From AWTP1-13 sp963832445 (GTDB lineage: Bacteria; Pseudomonadota; Alphaproteobacteria; Rhizobiales; Hyphomicrobiaceae): DNA of 64,000 bases. Each line of letters opens with the position of its first letter. The stretch's first letter is position 1. The notes beneath the pieces were generated by a model. That model had not been told where the DNA came from and searched no databases. It saw nothing but the letters and a program-made list of their open reading frames with translations. A program made the position numbers and the translations under genes. Location of the stretch: the NCBI GenBank assembly GCA_963832445.1, contig CAWHUM010000001.1:62001-126000 (forward strand), read 5' to 3'. This document shows positions 16,978-27,381 of the stretch, one piece after another.

Positions 16978-18179
16978 ATGACCAAGTCAGCAGGGCGGAT
17001 TCTGACTACCCATGTCGGCAGCCTGGTGCGTCCCGATGATTTGCTGGCATTCTTGCGCAAGCAGCAGGACGGCGAGCCCTACGATGCGGCCGCTTTCGAG
17101 GACTGCCTCAAGCGCTCGGTTGCCATGGTCGTGCGCAAGCAGGCCGAGGCCGGCATCGACATCGTCAGCGACGGCGAGTACGGCAAGACCATCAGCTGGT
17201 CACGCTACATCCTGGACAGGCTGTGCGGGCTTCGAGGAGCGCCACGACACCTCGCCGGGCTTCCGCAGGGCGGTCGCGGGCAAGGATCGCCAGGACTTCG
17301 CCGAGTTCTACGAGGAGTACGAAAGCGCCTACGGCTTCGTCGGCATGGGCAAGGCGTTCAAGACCGGCACGTGGGTGGTGACCGGGCCGATCACGTACAC
17401 CGGCCAAGCGGCGATCCGCCGCGACATCGAGGACCTCAAGCAGGCCATCGCCGGCGTCGGCGTCGTCAACGCGCTTCCTGCCGGTGGTGGCGCCGGCGAG
17501 CGTGGTGCCCGCGCGCACCGACGAGCACTACAAGTCGGAGGAAGAGGCGCTGTTCGCCATCGCCGAGGCGTTGCGCGAGGAGTACAAGGCGATCGTCGAT
17601 GCCGGGCTCATCTGCCAGATCGACGATGCGTTCCTGGCCAGCACCTACGACGTGATGGTGCCGCCGAAGTCGCTTGCCGACTACCGCAAGTGGGCGGAGG
17701 TGCGCGTGGAAGCGCTCAACCACGCCTTGCAGGGCGTGCCCGAGGAGCGCACGCGCTATCACCTGTGCTGGGGCAGCTGGAACGGCCCGCACACCAACGA
17801 CGTGGCGATCAAGGACATCATCGACCTGGTGCTGCGGGTGAAGGTCGGCGGCTATTCGCTCGAAATGGCCAATCCGCGACACGCGCACGAATGGCGGGTG
17901 TGGGAGACGGTGAAGCTGCCCGAGGGCAAGACGCTGCTGCCGGGTGTTGTCAGCCACGCGACCAACGTGGTGGAGCATCCAGAGCTGGTGGCCGAGCGCC
18001 TCGTGCGCCTGGCGAAGCTGGTCGGCCGCGACAACGTGATCGCCAGCACCGACTGCGGCTTCGCGCAGGGGCCGTTCGCACGGCGGGTGCATCCTTCGAT
18101 CATGTGGGCGAAGCTCGCCTCGCTCGCGGAGGGCGCCCGCTTGGCTTCGCGCGAGCTATGGGGGAAGGCGGCCGCCTGA
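16978..18179 (+). CDS. Cobalamin-independent methionine synthase (MetE) C-terminal-like protein, frameshifted
   Basis: A single-domain protein of the UROD/MetE-like superfamily, about 400 residues, starting RILTTHVGSLVRPDDLL. It lacks the N-terminal MetE half. Candidate zinc ligands are in the HLCWGSWNGPHTND block and in ASTDCGFAQG. The coding frame changes near 17222 and again near 17476; the three pieces join smoothly into a full-length protein, so the shifts are probably errors. Members of this group usually act as methyltransferases on small thiols or corrinoid-independent substrates, not as housekeeping MetE. It lies between the TA pair and a GntR regulator. Confidence 0.8.
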
Positions 18180-18247
18180 ATGGCTTGAAGGGCCAGGTTT
18201 GGGAACATCGGCGGCCGGCCCGACCGGGTGCGGTCGGCGGCAGCGGG

Positions 18248-18427
18248 TCAGTAGCCCTCGGCAATGCCTTCGCCGCGGCACAACTCGGCGATCGCGCGCT
18301 CGCCGCGCTGGCCATCCGGCACTATGCGGACCTTCTCTTCGGCGGAATAGCGGTTGCGCCTCACCCGGCGGATGCCCTTGACGACCTGTTCCGACGACAA
18401 CTCGTCGGAGTTCCCTTCCTCAAGCCG
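18248..18427 (-). pseudogene. IS3-family transposase OrfA fragment
   Basis: An open 59-residue fragment without start codon. It contains SSEQVVKGIRRVRRNRYSAEE and ERAIAELCRGEGIAEG, the helix-turn-helix region of IS3-type OrfA proteins, ending in a premature stop where the intact protein would continue with its LYYRWSKEF-like segment. No OrfB or terminal inverted repeats are visible. It is a decayed remnant that occupies most of the otherwise empty 18180-18626 interval. Confidence 0.7.
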
Positions 18428-18465
18428 CTAATTCTGCCGCACGCGCGCTGATGTCGGAACACATT

Positions 18466-18475
18466 TTACATGTAA
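18466..18475. promoter_or_regulatory. Palindrome TTACATGTAA, possible GntR operator
   Basis: A perfect 10-bp palindrome embedded in AT-rich DNA about 150 bp before the GntR-family gene, with a second inverted repeat CGTCT-n5-AGACG about 10 bp further on. Autoregulatory sites of FCD-type GntR regulators are often short palindromes in this position. Not proven. Confidence 0.35.
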
Positions 18476-18626
18476 CATGCCTACGTCTATGGCAGACGCG
18501 GTCAACTGCCTGTAGAGTAGTCAATTGCCCGAGATCAATGCTGTTCGCCCGAGATCCAAGCCCTCTAGCCGCGGCGCCAAGCCAGACTTGGCGAGAAAGA
18601 GATCACCGGGAGAGAGAAACTACACG

Positions 18627-19382
18627 ATGGGCGTGGTTCGACCAATCAGTACGCCACGACGCATTACCGATGTCGTGCACGCGCAATTGCGCGATGCCGT
18701 ACTCAACCGGGAATTGCGCGCCGGCGAGCCCTTGAGCGTGCCGAGCCTGGCGCGCCGCCTGAATGTGTCGCGCAGCCCCGTGCGAGAGGCCGTCTTGCAG
18801 CTCGTCGCGGACGGACTTGCCACCAACGAGCCGCGCAAAGGTGCGGTGGTCAGCATCGTCAACGATGCCGAGCTTCTCGTGCTTCACGACATTCGCGAGG
18901 TACTCGAGGGGCTGGCGGCGCGTCTTGCGGCCTCACGCATGACCGATGCCATTCATGCGCGCATGAAGGCGGCCCTCGCGCGCCAGCGGGAAGGCGCCCG
19001 GCGCAAGGATGCGAAGGTGTACACGGCAACCGACCTCGATTTTCACAGTGCACTCTACGATGCGGCAGCGGTGCCCCGGCTGCGCCGCCTACTCGAGGGC
19101 CTGACCGATCAAATGAGGCTTTCGGTCAGCCTTTCGCTGGTCGATCCCGACCACCAGAAGCTCGGACTGAAGGAGCATGAGGCTGTGCTCGATGCTCTGG
19201 CCAAGGGGGAGGAGGCGAGCGCCGAAGAGCTGATGCGCCAGCACGTCCGCAAATCGCGCGATCGCCTTGACGCGACCCTGCAAAAGCTGGCCCAGGGTCA
19301 GGGCAGCCCGCGCGAGTCGAACGGCAGGGCGAAGAGCCGTTCGGGCACCAAATTGGCCACCAGGGAAGGCGCTGACAAATAA
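18627..19382 (+). CDS. GntR family transcriptional regulator, FCD (FadR/VanR) type
   Basis: A 251-residue regulator. Residues about 10-70 are the winged helix (ITDVVHAQLRDAVLNRELRAG, SVPSLARRLNVSRSPVREAVLQL), followed by an all-helical FCD ligand domain with metal-ligand-type residues (DLDFHSALYDAA, then EHEAVLDALAKGE and RQHVRKSRD). The ATG at 18627 follows GGGAGAGAG. A Lys/Arg/Ser-rich tail of about 35 residues is unusual. Position suggests it controls the downstream peptide ABC operon or the upstream MetE-like gene. Confidence 0.88.
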   Translation: MGVVRPISTPRRITDVVHAQLRDAVLNRELRAGEPLSVPSLARRLNVSRSPVREAVLQLVADGLATNEPRKGAVVSIVNDAELLVLHDIREVLEGLAARLAASRMTDAIHARMKAALARQREGARRKDAKVYTATDLDFHSALYDAAAVPRLRRLLEGLTDQMRLSVSLSLVDPDHQKLGLKEHEAVLDALAKGEEASAEELMRQHVRKSRDRLDATLQKLAQGQGSPRESNGRAKSRSGTKLATREGADK

Positions 19383-19558
19383 GGGCGAAGTGGTTCAGCT
19401 CCCCACCCGAATGCGGTGGTCTGCTCATGGACGGACCAGCTGCTCCCCGACCGTTTCCAGCCAACATGAGATCGGTGCTGAGACGCTGGTAGACGTTGCC
19501 CGGGAGAGATACCGGTGACCGAGGCGTTGACAGTCGGTGGCGCCACGATGACCTGTGC

Positions 19559-19828
19559 CTAGGCCTCTCGTCCGGCCGCAGGCTGTGTGCTGCTCATGCG
19601 CTCGAGTGCCGGCCGATGAGCCCGAAGACGAGCGCCGATAGCGCCAACGACGCCCGAGACCTGCCCGACCGTCCGCATGAGCTCCACCGGGTCATTCGAT
19701 CTCGGCGCGACGGTCTGCATGCCGAAGAAGAACGCGAGGGCTGCCACCAACAGCACGAGGCCGACAATCACCACGCGCCAGTTCTTCTTTCGCACCACGC
19801 TCTCCCATCCGGAAGTTGGAATCTGCAA
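19559..19828 (-). CDS. Small membrane protein, unknown
   Basis: An 89-residue ORF from a TTG start with one clear membrane helix (WRVVIVGLVLLVAALAFFFGM) and a soluble tail. Internal GTG starts would shorten it by about ten residues. It faces the convergent GntR gene. No family recognised; coding potential is moderate. Confidence 0.45.
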   Translation of the reverse strand: MQIPTSGWESVVRKKNWRVVIVGLVLLVAALAFFFGMQTVAPRSNDPVELMRTVGQVSGVVGAIGARLRAHRPALERMSSTQPAAGREA

Positions 19829-20102
19829 TGCGGATCTGCACAGCGGACCTCTAGCCCGGCGCCCTGTATGGGGGAAATGTGAAAGGGGCGTGTTGGAGCG
19901 CGCACCGCCCCAGGATGGGTGGGCTTTCGCCCACGCCGGTGGAGCCGGACGATAGAAGCGCCCAAGAGCCTGGCCGACGTCGAAACGGCTTCGCCCATTG
20001 GCTTTCCGTGGCGCTCTGGGCTAATAAAGTCCGTGCCCTCGTCGGGTTCACGGGGGGCTCCAACCGGCCGAACAGGCGTCGGTGTTCCTGGAGGGAACGC
20101 TG

Positions 20103-21115
<1,013 letters not shown>

Positions 21116-21119
<4 letters not shown>

Positions 21120-22159
21120 GCGGCCCCAGCGAGACCATCCTGACGGTCGATCGGCTCGACGTGACTTTCAGGGGGCGCCGCAGGCACCAGAAGGTCAGGG
21201 CGGTGGTGGACGTCAGCTTTGCCGTCCGCCAAGGCGAGACGTTCGGGGTGATCGGCGAGTCGGGCTCGGGCAAGTCGACGGTGGGGCGTGCGATCGTCTG
21301 CCTCGTACGGCCCAGCGCGGGCCGCATCCTGCACTTTGGCCAGGATCCGTTTCAACTGAGCCCAAGCGAGTTGCGCCGGCACCGCCGCTCGTTCCAGATC
21401 GTGTTCCAGGACCCCAATGCAGCCCTCGATCCGCGCATGACAATCCTCGACAGCGTGCGCGAGCCCCTCGACATTGCCGGCATCGGCAGAGCGTCCGAGC
21501 GGCGCGCGACGGCGCTGGCGATGCTCGACCGCGTCGCGCTGTCCGAGGAGCTTGCCCTGCGCTACCCGCACGAGATTTCCGGCGGCCAGAAGCAGCGCGC
21601 CAACATCGCGCGTGCGCTCGTGCTCAGGCCTCGCCTCATCGTCTGCGACGAAGTCGTGGCGGCTCTCGACGTCTCCATCCAGGCCGACATGCTCAACCTG
21701 TTCGCGGATTTGCAGCGCGAGTTCGGCCTCACCTACGTATTCATCAGCCATGACCTGCGCGTCGTGGCCCATATCAGCGATCGCGTTGCCGTAATGTATG
21801 CCGGCAAGCTCGTGGAGCTGGCCTCGGCCGAGTCGCTGATGGACCGACCGCTCCACCCTTACACCCAGGCGCTGCTGTCGGCCGAGCCGGAGCCGCGCGT
21901 GTCGAATGCAGGCGACAGGAGGCGAATCGTCCTGAAGGGCGAGATCCCGAGCCCGCTCGCGCCTCCCCCGGGGTGCCGTTTCCATACCCGTTGCCCGATC
22001 GCCCAAGCGGAATGCGCCTGGCGCGAGCCGGAGTGGCGGGAATTCGAGCCGGGACGCTTCGTGGCGTGCCACTATGCCGGCACGCGACTTTCGGCGAGCG
22101 AGAGATCGGCGCGGGAAGCGTTGGACGACGCGTCGCTCCGCGCGGATCCGGTGGCGTGA
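21116..22159 (+). CDS. Peptide ABC transporter ATP-binding protein (DppF/OppF-like)
   Basis: Second ATPase subunit, 347 residues. Walker A GESGSGKST, Q-loop VFQDPNAALDPRM, signature ISGGQKQR, Walker B LIVCDEVVAALD (the usual Asp-Glu then Val-Val in place of Pro-Thr/Ser) and H-loop ISHD are seen, and the C-terminal PPGCRFHTRCPIAQAEC cluster is present. It starts inside the stop codon of the preceding ATPase. Confidence 0.92.
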
Positions 22160-22195
22160 CGAACCCAAGAAACTCTAGAGCAGGAGGAGGAAACA

Positions 22196-23758
22196 ATGAG
22201 CGATCTAGACCAGCTGCTGAGGGCGGGCCTCGACCGGCGCCAATTGATCAAGGGCGCGGCGGCGGGTGCGGGTGCGCTCGCCCTGCCGGGGGCCGTTCTT
22301 GCGCAGACAGCGCCGCGCAGGGGCGGCACGCTGCGTCTGGCGATGCCCTACAATCCTGCCGCCGTCGATCCCATGACGGGGCGCAACCTGCCCGACTTCA
22401 ACGTGCTCTACGCCGTATTCGACGCGCTCATCGACTTTGAGCCGCGCTCGCTGGAGCTCAAGCCTGGCCTCGCCAAGTCCTGGGCGTTCAGCGACCCCAA
22501 GACGCTGGTGCTGGAGCTCGCGGAGAACATCAGCTTCCACGACGGCACGCCCTTCAACGCGGAGGCCGTCAAATTCAACCTCGATCGATACAAGAGCGAC
22601 CCGCGCTCGAACGTGAAGGCGGATATCGCATCGGTCGATAGCGTCGAAATAACCGGCAAGAGCCAAGTGACGCTGAAGCTCAACCGGCCGAACGCGGGAC
22701 TGCCCGCCATCCTGACCAACCGCATCGGCCTCATGGTCTCGCCGAAGTCCGTGCAGGACAAGGGCGGCAACATCGACCGCGCCCCCGTCGGCACCGGCCC
22801 GTTCAAGTTCGTGAGCTGGCAGGACAACGACAGCTTCGTGCTGGTGCGCAATGAAGCCTACTGGAAGCCGGGGCTGCCCCACCTCGACGGCATCAGCATC
22901 AAGATCATCAACGAGCTCAACACCGCAGTGCGGGCCGTAGTTGCGGGCGAAGCCGATATCGCCATCAATCTTCAGGCACCCCAGAAGGTCATTGCCGACC
23001 GGACGCCCAGCGTGGTCGGGATCGCCGCGCCGTCGCTCGTCCTATACGGCGCCTTTCTGAACTATGGGCGCCCACCGCTCGACGACGTGCGTGTGCGCCA
23101 GGCGCTCAACTACGCCATCAACCGCGACGAGATCAACAAGATCGCAGCCGCCGGCCTCGGCCAAGTCTCCTGCGCCATCCTTCCCAAGGAGCACTGGGCC
23201 TGCGATCCGGCAACGCAGAACCTCTACACGCACGACCCCGACAAGGCCAAGAAGCTGCTTGCGGAGGCGGGCCATCCCAACGGGCTGGAGATCGAGAGCT
23301 ACGGCTGGGCCGATCAGCTCGCCATGCAGCGCCAGGAGATCATCATCTCGCAGCTCGCCAAGGCCGGCATCCGCCTCAAGTTGACGGCGCTTGCGCCGCA
23401 GCAGGCGATGCAGGCGTACACGATCGAGAAGAAGGGGCATATGATGATCACCCCCAGCTCGTCGTTTCCGGACCCCAGCCAGGCCTACGAGGCGCTGTTC
23501 GGCAAATCGGCCTTGCGCAACGCCAGCGGCATCGAGCTGCCCGGCTTCCGCGAGCTCCTCGACGCCACCATGGCTGCCCAGGACCAGCCGACCCGCAAGG
23601 CAGCGTTCTACAAGCTGCAGCGCTTCGTCTTGGAGCAAGCCTTGCAGCTCGTGCAGTACATCTCGCCGTCCGTCGCCGTGGCCAACAAGAAGGTGATGAA
23701 CTACCAGGACAGCCTGGTGGCGACGCCGAAGTTCACCGAGGTTTGGCTCGCGGCATGA
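22196..23758 (+). CDS. Peptide ABC transporter substrate-binding protein (family 5)
   Basis: A 520-residue periplasmic binding protein of SBP family 5. The N-terminus DRRQLIKGAAAGAGALALPG has twin arginines followed by a hydrophobic stretch, a likely Tat signal. Family blocks are LAKSWAFSDPKTLVLELAENISFHDGTPF, GTGPFKFVSWQDNDSFVLVRNEAYW and DDVRVRQALNYAINRDEI. A strong ribosome-binding site (CAGGAGGAGGAAACA) suggests high expression. The ligand may be a peptide, but SBP5 proteins also bind nickel, heme or opine-like compounds. Confidence 0.9.
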   Translation: MSDLDQLLRAGLDRRQLIKGAAAGAGALALPGAVLAQTAPRRGGTLRLAMPYNPAAVDPMTGRNLPDFNVLYAVFDALIDFEPRSLELKPGLAKSWAFSDPKTLVLELAENISFHDGTPFNAEAVKFNLDRYKSDPRSNVKADIASVDSVEITGKSQVTLKLNRPNAGLPAILTNRIGLMVSPKSVQDKGGNIDRAPVGTGPFKFVSWQDNDSFVLVRNEAYWKPGLPHLDGISIKIINELNTAVRAVVAGEADIAINLQAPQKVIADRTPSVVGIAAPSLVLYGAFLNYGRPPLDDVRVRQALNYAINRDEINKIAAAGLGQVSCAILPKEHWACDPATQNLYTHDPDKAKKLLAEAGHPNGLEIESYGWADQLAMQRQEIIISQLAKAGIRLKLTALAPQQAMQAYTIEKKGHMMITPSSSFPDPSQAYEALFGKSALRNASGIELPGFRELLDATMAAQDQPTRKAAFYKLQRFVLEQALQLVQYISPSVAVANKKVMNYQDSLVATPKFTEVWLAA

Positions 23759-23783
23759 GGAATGTGCGCTGAATGGTGAGGCG

Positions 23784-24734
23784 ATGCGCTTCGACATCCT
23801 GATCGGCAGGCGGCTGTGGCAGCTCCTGCCGATCGTCATTTTCGCAACGTTTGTGGTGTTCTCGCTGCTGCAGCTCGTCCCGGGCGATCCGGCGGTGACG
23901 CTTGCCGGGGACTACGCGTCGAAGGAGCGAATCGAGGAGATCCGCAAGCTCTACGGCTTCGATCGTCCGCTCATCGTCCAGTACGGTGTTTGGCTTTGGC
24001 ACGCCGTCAGGGGCGACTTGGGCGTCTCGCTGCTGTCGAGTGCGCCTGTCCTCGACCTCATCCTGCAGCGCATGCCCAATACGATACTCATCGCCATCTA
24101 CGCGCTGGTGATTGCTGCGTCGATTGGCATCTCGCTCGGCGTGCTGGCTGCCACCCGGGCTGGATCGCGCATCGACGCCTTGGTGACGAGCGTTGCATCG
24201 CTGGGCGTCGCGTTGCCGAGCTTCTGGCTCGCCATCCTGCTCGTGGCGACGCTGTCGCTGGACCTGCACCTCCTCCCCGCGACCGGCGCGCGGTCATTTA
24301 CGGCGGATCCCAGCGGCGCCATCAGGCACGCCACCTTGCCGGCCATCGCGCTCGCGACCGGCGTGATCGCCGAGCTTACCCGCCAGGTGCGCAGCGCACT
24401 CATCGAGGTTCTCGGCTCGCAGTACGTGCGCACGCTGCGCGCCAAGGGCCTGGGGCCGATGGCAATCCTGTGGAAGCACGGACTTCGCAATATCAGCGTG
24501 ACGCTGCTCACGCTGATCGGTCTGCAGGTGAACCGCCTGTTCTCGGGCGCAGTCGTGATCGAAGCCGTTTTCGCTATTCCCGGAGCCGGCAGCCTCGTCG
24601 CCTACTCGGCCCTGAACAAGGATTTCCCAGTCGTGCAGGGCGTTGTGCTCGTGTTCGTGATCATCGTCATTCTCATCAACCTCACGGTCGACATCCTGAA
24701 CGCGCTGCTCGATCCAAGGGTGGCGGAAGAATGA
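23784..24734 (+). CDS. Peptide ABC transporter permease (DppB-like)
   Basis: A 316-residue inner-membrane permease with six helices. It shows the DppB signatures VVFSLLQLVPGDPAVTLAG and LYGFDRPLIVQYGVWL near the N-terminus, the conserved EAA loop VLGSQYVRTLRAKGLG, and the late VIEAVFAIPGAGSL. It overlaps dppC by ATGA. Confidence 0.92.
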   Translation: MRFDILIGRRLWQLLPIVIFATFVVFSLLQLVPGDPAVTLAGDYASKERIEEIRKLYGFDRPLIVQYGVWLWHAVRGDLGVSLLSSAPVLDLILQRMPNTILIAIYALVIAASIGISLGVLAATRAGSRIDALVTSVASLGVALPSFWLAILLVATLSLDLHLLPATGARSFTADPSGAIRHATLPAIALATGVIAELTRQVRSALIEVLGSQYVRTLRAKGLGPMAILWKHGLRNISVTLLTLIGLQVNRLFSGAVVIEAVFAIPGAGSLVAYSALNKDFPVVQGVVLVFVIIVILINLTVDILNALLDPRVAEE

Positions 24735-25609
24735 GTAGCGAAAGCCTCATCGCGGCGCCGCGCGCGGTGACGCCCGGGCGCAGTCTCTGGCGCACAATTC
24801 GCCGCGACCTGCGAGCGGTGCTGAGCCTCGGCTATCTCGCTCTCCTCCTCATCGTGTCGATCTTCGCAGCCAAGATCGCGCCGTATTCGCCGATCGAGCA
24901 GAATGTCGCGGAATTGCTCATGCCGCCGAGCGCGGCCCACTGGCTCGGCACCGACGATCTGGGCCGCGACGTTTTGAGCAGGCTTATCTGGGGTGCGCCA
25001 AACTCGCTCTATGCGTCGGGACTTGCCGTGAGCGTGGCGATTGCGATCGGCGTGCCGGTCGGCCTTGTCATCGGCTTCGTGGGCGGCTGGCTCGACGAGG
25101 TGGCGAGCCGCTTCATCGATGCGCTTCTGTCGTTCCCGCCCATCGTGCTGGCCATTGCGGTCACCGGTGTGCTCGGCATCGGGCTAACCAACGCCATGCT
25201 GTCGGTCGGCATCGTCTTCGCGCCGGTGCTCGCCCGCATCGTCCGGGCGCAGACGCTGGTGGTCAAGCAGGCTCTTTATGTCGACGCCGCGCGCGCCTTC
25301 GGGGCTTCGACACCGCAGATCATCGTTCGCCACATCCTGCCGAACGCCATTCAACCGGTCATCGTGCAGGTCACCCTCATGCTGGCCATCGCGCTGCTGG
25401 CCGAGGCGAGCTTGAGCTTCCTGGCGCTCGGGGTGCAGCCGCCGCAGGCAAGCTGGGGCGGGATGCTGGCGCGGGCCTACAACTACATCGAGATCGCGCC
25501 GGCCCAGATGTACACACCCGGGCTCGCCATTCTTTTCACGGCGCTGGCGTTCAATGCGCTGGGCGAATCGATGCGGGTCGCCCTCGACCCGACCATGAAA
25601 CGCCGGTAG
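24731..25609 (+). CDS. Peptide ABC transporter permease (DppC-like)
   Basis: A 292-residue permease. The family N-terminal linker (SPIEQNVAELLMPPSAAHWLGTDDLGRDVLSRLIWG), the EAA loop YVDAARAFGASTPQIIVRHILPN and the C-terminal WGGMLARAYNYI are all present. The ATG lies within the stop of dppB. It completes the importer; no peptidase gene follows, the next feature being a tRNA on the other strand. Confidence 0.92.
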   Translation: MSSESLIAAPRAVTPGRSLWRTIRRDLRAVLSLGYLALLLIVSIFAAKIAPYSPIEQNVAELLMPPSAAHWLGTDDLGRDVLSRLIWGAPNSLYASGLAVSVAIAIGVPVGLVIGFVGGWLDEVASRFIDALLSFPPIVLAIAVTGVLGIGLTNAMLSVGIVFAPVLARIVRAQTLVVKQALYVDAARAFGASTPQIIVRHILPNAIQPVIVQVTLMLAIALLAEASLSFLALGVQPPQASWGGMLARAYNYIEIAPAQMYTPGLAILFTALAFNALGESMRVALDPTMKRR

Positions 25610-25673
25610 GCGGACCGCGTTCGCTGAGACTGAGGATCGTGCCTTGCAGCGAGCTTCCCGAGCGAACCCCGGG

Positions 25674-25704
25674 GAAAAACAAGCGCTTTGTGGCGCAAAG
25701 CCTT
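25674..25704 (-). terminator. Intrinsic terminator of tRNA-Leu
   Basis: Just past the CCA end of the tRNA, a stem AAG-GCTTTG / CAAAGC-CTT-like (arms 25696-25704 and 25681-25690 with one bulge) is followed on the minus strand by GTTTTT. Confidence 0.75.
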
Positions 25705-25713
25705 GGGCCAAGC

Positions 25714-25798
25714 TGGTGCGGTCGAGAGGACTCGAACCTCCACGCCTTGCGGCGCTAACCCCTCAAGCTAGTGCGTCTACCAATTCCGCCACGACCGC
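25714..25798 (-). tRNA. tRNA-Leu (anticodon GAG)
   Basis: Read on the minus strand, an acceptor stem GCGGTCG/CGACCGC, D arm, anticodon stem CTAGC/GTTAG with loop TTGAGGG (anticodon GAG, reading CTY Leu codons), a long class II variable arm and the TTCGAGTC T loop are all recognisable. The 85 nt include an encoded CCA at 25714-25716. Confidence 0.95.
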
Positions 25799-25994
25799 AT
25801 ACTCGGCCCGCTCCTGTAGCAAACCGGGCCCGGGCAAACAAGCCGCTGTCCCCTTCAGCGCCCAACCAGGCTTTTGTCAGGGATTCCCGCGCTTGATCGG
25901 CGGCCGCGCGCTCGCCACATTGCCGGCAGGTGGCGCCAATGCCCGGCACCGCCAGGGTGCCGCCATCGGCACCGGAAGATCGCAGGAAGACGCA

Positions 25995-26717
25995 ATGGAG
26001 CCGGCATTCGGCCCGCCTATCGCATGGAAGGTGACCCGGCAGCCGGTCGCCTACGAGGCGGCGTGTGCCGCCATGGCCGAGCGCGTGCAGCAGATAGCGG
26101 CCGGCACTGCGTCGGAGCTCGTCTGGCTGCTCGAGCACCCCCCGCTCTACACCGCCGGCACCAGCGCCAAGGACGAGGACCTCATCAAGCCCGCCCGCCT
26201 GCCGGTGCACCGCACGGGGCGCGGCGGCCAGCTCACCTATCACGGGCCCGGGCAGCGCGTGGCCTATGTGATGCTCGACGTGAAGCGGCGGTTCGGCGAT
26301 GTACGCGCCTATGTCGCGGCGCTCGAGGGGTGGATCATCGACGCGCTGGCCGAACTCGGCGTTGCGGGCGAGCGCAGGCAAGGCCGGGTGGGAGTATGGG
26401 TGCACCGGCCGGAGCGTGGTGCAGAGGCCTACGACAAGATCGCCGCCATCGGGGTCAGGCTCTCGCGCTGGGTGAGTTGGCACGGCATCAGCATCAACGT
26501 CGCGCCCGATCTTGCGCACTATGCTGGCATCGTGCCATGCGGCGTCCGCGACGGCGGGGTCACCAGCCTTGCCGACCTTGGCCTCCCCGTGACACTCGAT
26601 GCGGTGGACCACCAGCTGCGCTCAGCCTTCGAGCGCCGCTTTGCGCCGACCGTTGAGGAAACTGCAGGCGATGAGACAAGGGAGCCAGGGGCCCAGCGCA
26701 CCGTTGCGGCACCCTAG
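25995..26717 (+). CDS. lipB: Octanoyltransferase LipB
   Basis: Transfers octanoyl from acyl carrier protein to lipoyl domains of 2-oxoacid dehydrogenases in lipoate synthesis. The 240-residue protein has the signatures RGGQLTYHGPGQ (residues about 76-87) and the catalytic-cysteine block GIVPCGVRDGGVTSL with the lysine-bearing region IGVRLSRWVSWHGISIN (many LipB proteins have Lys at the start of this motif; here Ile-Gly-Val-Arg). The ATG at 25995 is preferred to upstream in-frame starts lying over the tRNA. Confidence 0.93.
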   Translation: MEPAFGPPIAWKVTRQPVAYEAACAAMAERVQQIAAGTASELVWLLEHPPLYTAGTSAKDEDLIKPARLPVHRTGRGGQLTYHGPGQRVAYVMLDVKRRFGDVRAYVAALEGWIIDALAELGVAGERRQGRVGVWVHRPERGAEAYDKIAAIGVRLSRWVSWHGISINVAPDLAHYAGIVPCGVRDGGVTSLADLGLPVTLDAVDHQLRSAFERRFAPTVEETAGDETREPGAQRTVAAP

Positions 26718-26781
26718 AAACCAAGAGCGCGCCGCCACCCGGTTGCCCGGGCGGCCGCGCGCCAGGTTGGAACGACCCCGC

Positions 26782-27126
26782 TTAGCCCCTATTGCCAGGC
26801 TTTTTGGCCGGCGCTGGAGGCGGCGGGGGCCCGGCCGAAGCGTCGGGCCCCTCATAGTAGACCGTGCCGTCCTCGATCGCGACGACGTCGCTCGCCGCAA
26901 GGCGATACTCGTCGTCTGCGCTGTCGTTGATGCGAATGGTGCAACCTTTGAGGCAGATATCCGTTAACGTTTGCAACGGCTTCAGCACATGATCGGCCTT
27001 GGCTTCGCCCTCGATGACCGTCACCGTGTAGTCGCGCTCGTCGCGATTGGTGATCGACACCGCGTGGGCTGCGGTGGCGCTCGACAGGAGCAAGATCACA
27101 CACATCGCACGCGCCGTACGCATCAT
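26782..27126 (-). CDS. Small exported protein, unknown
   Basis: About 114 residues. A signal peptide (RTARAMCVILLLSSATAAHA) is followed by a beta-rich domain (VSITNRDERDYTVTVIEGEAKADHVLKP) with two cysteines in DICLKGCTIRIN and a Pro/Lys-rich tail. Two adjacent ATGs (27126, 27123) are possible starts. It lies 35 bp downstream of a tiny lysine-rich ORF on the same strand. No named family. Confidence 0.6.
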   Translation of the reverse strand: MMRTARAMCVILLLSSATAAHAVSITNRDERDYTVTVIEGEAKADHVLKPLQTLTDICLKGCTIRINDSADDEYRLAASDVVAIEDGTVYYEGPDASAGPPPPPAPAKKPGNRG

Positions 27127-27161
27127 CGTAGCCGAACTCAAAGGATGCACCCTGCCGTTAG

Positions 27162-27227
27162 CTACTTCTTTTTCTTCTTGGCAGTTTTCTTCGCGGTCTT
27201 CTTCGCGGCCTTCTTCTTCGCCTTCAT
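27162..27227 (-). CDS. Tiny lysine/alanine-rich peptide (21 aa)
   Basis: A 22-codon ORF below the usual length cut-off. It starts at 27227 behind GGAAGGAC (10 bases upstream) and encodes a peptide of 14 Lys, with Ala and Thr, in a (AKK/TAKK)n pattern ending in five Lys. The composition resembles histone H1-like tails and would bind nucleic acid. Good ribosome-binding site and clean repeat structure support it; no other evidence of expression can be seen. Confidence 0.5.
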   Translation of the reverse strand: MKAKKKAAKKTAKKTAKKKKK

Positions 27228-27381
27228 CGCTATAGTCCTTCCAGTAAGTCACCCGAATCGTGTCCGGGCGGTGTCAATGTGAAAATTTTTGGGCGAGTTT
27301 ACAAACGGATTTTTCCGCTGACGCCTATCGGCATTTTCGATAGATACTTTTTTAGCGTCGTCAACGAGTAGAAGAGTCGAG

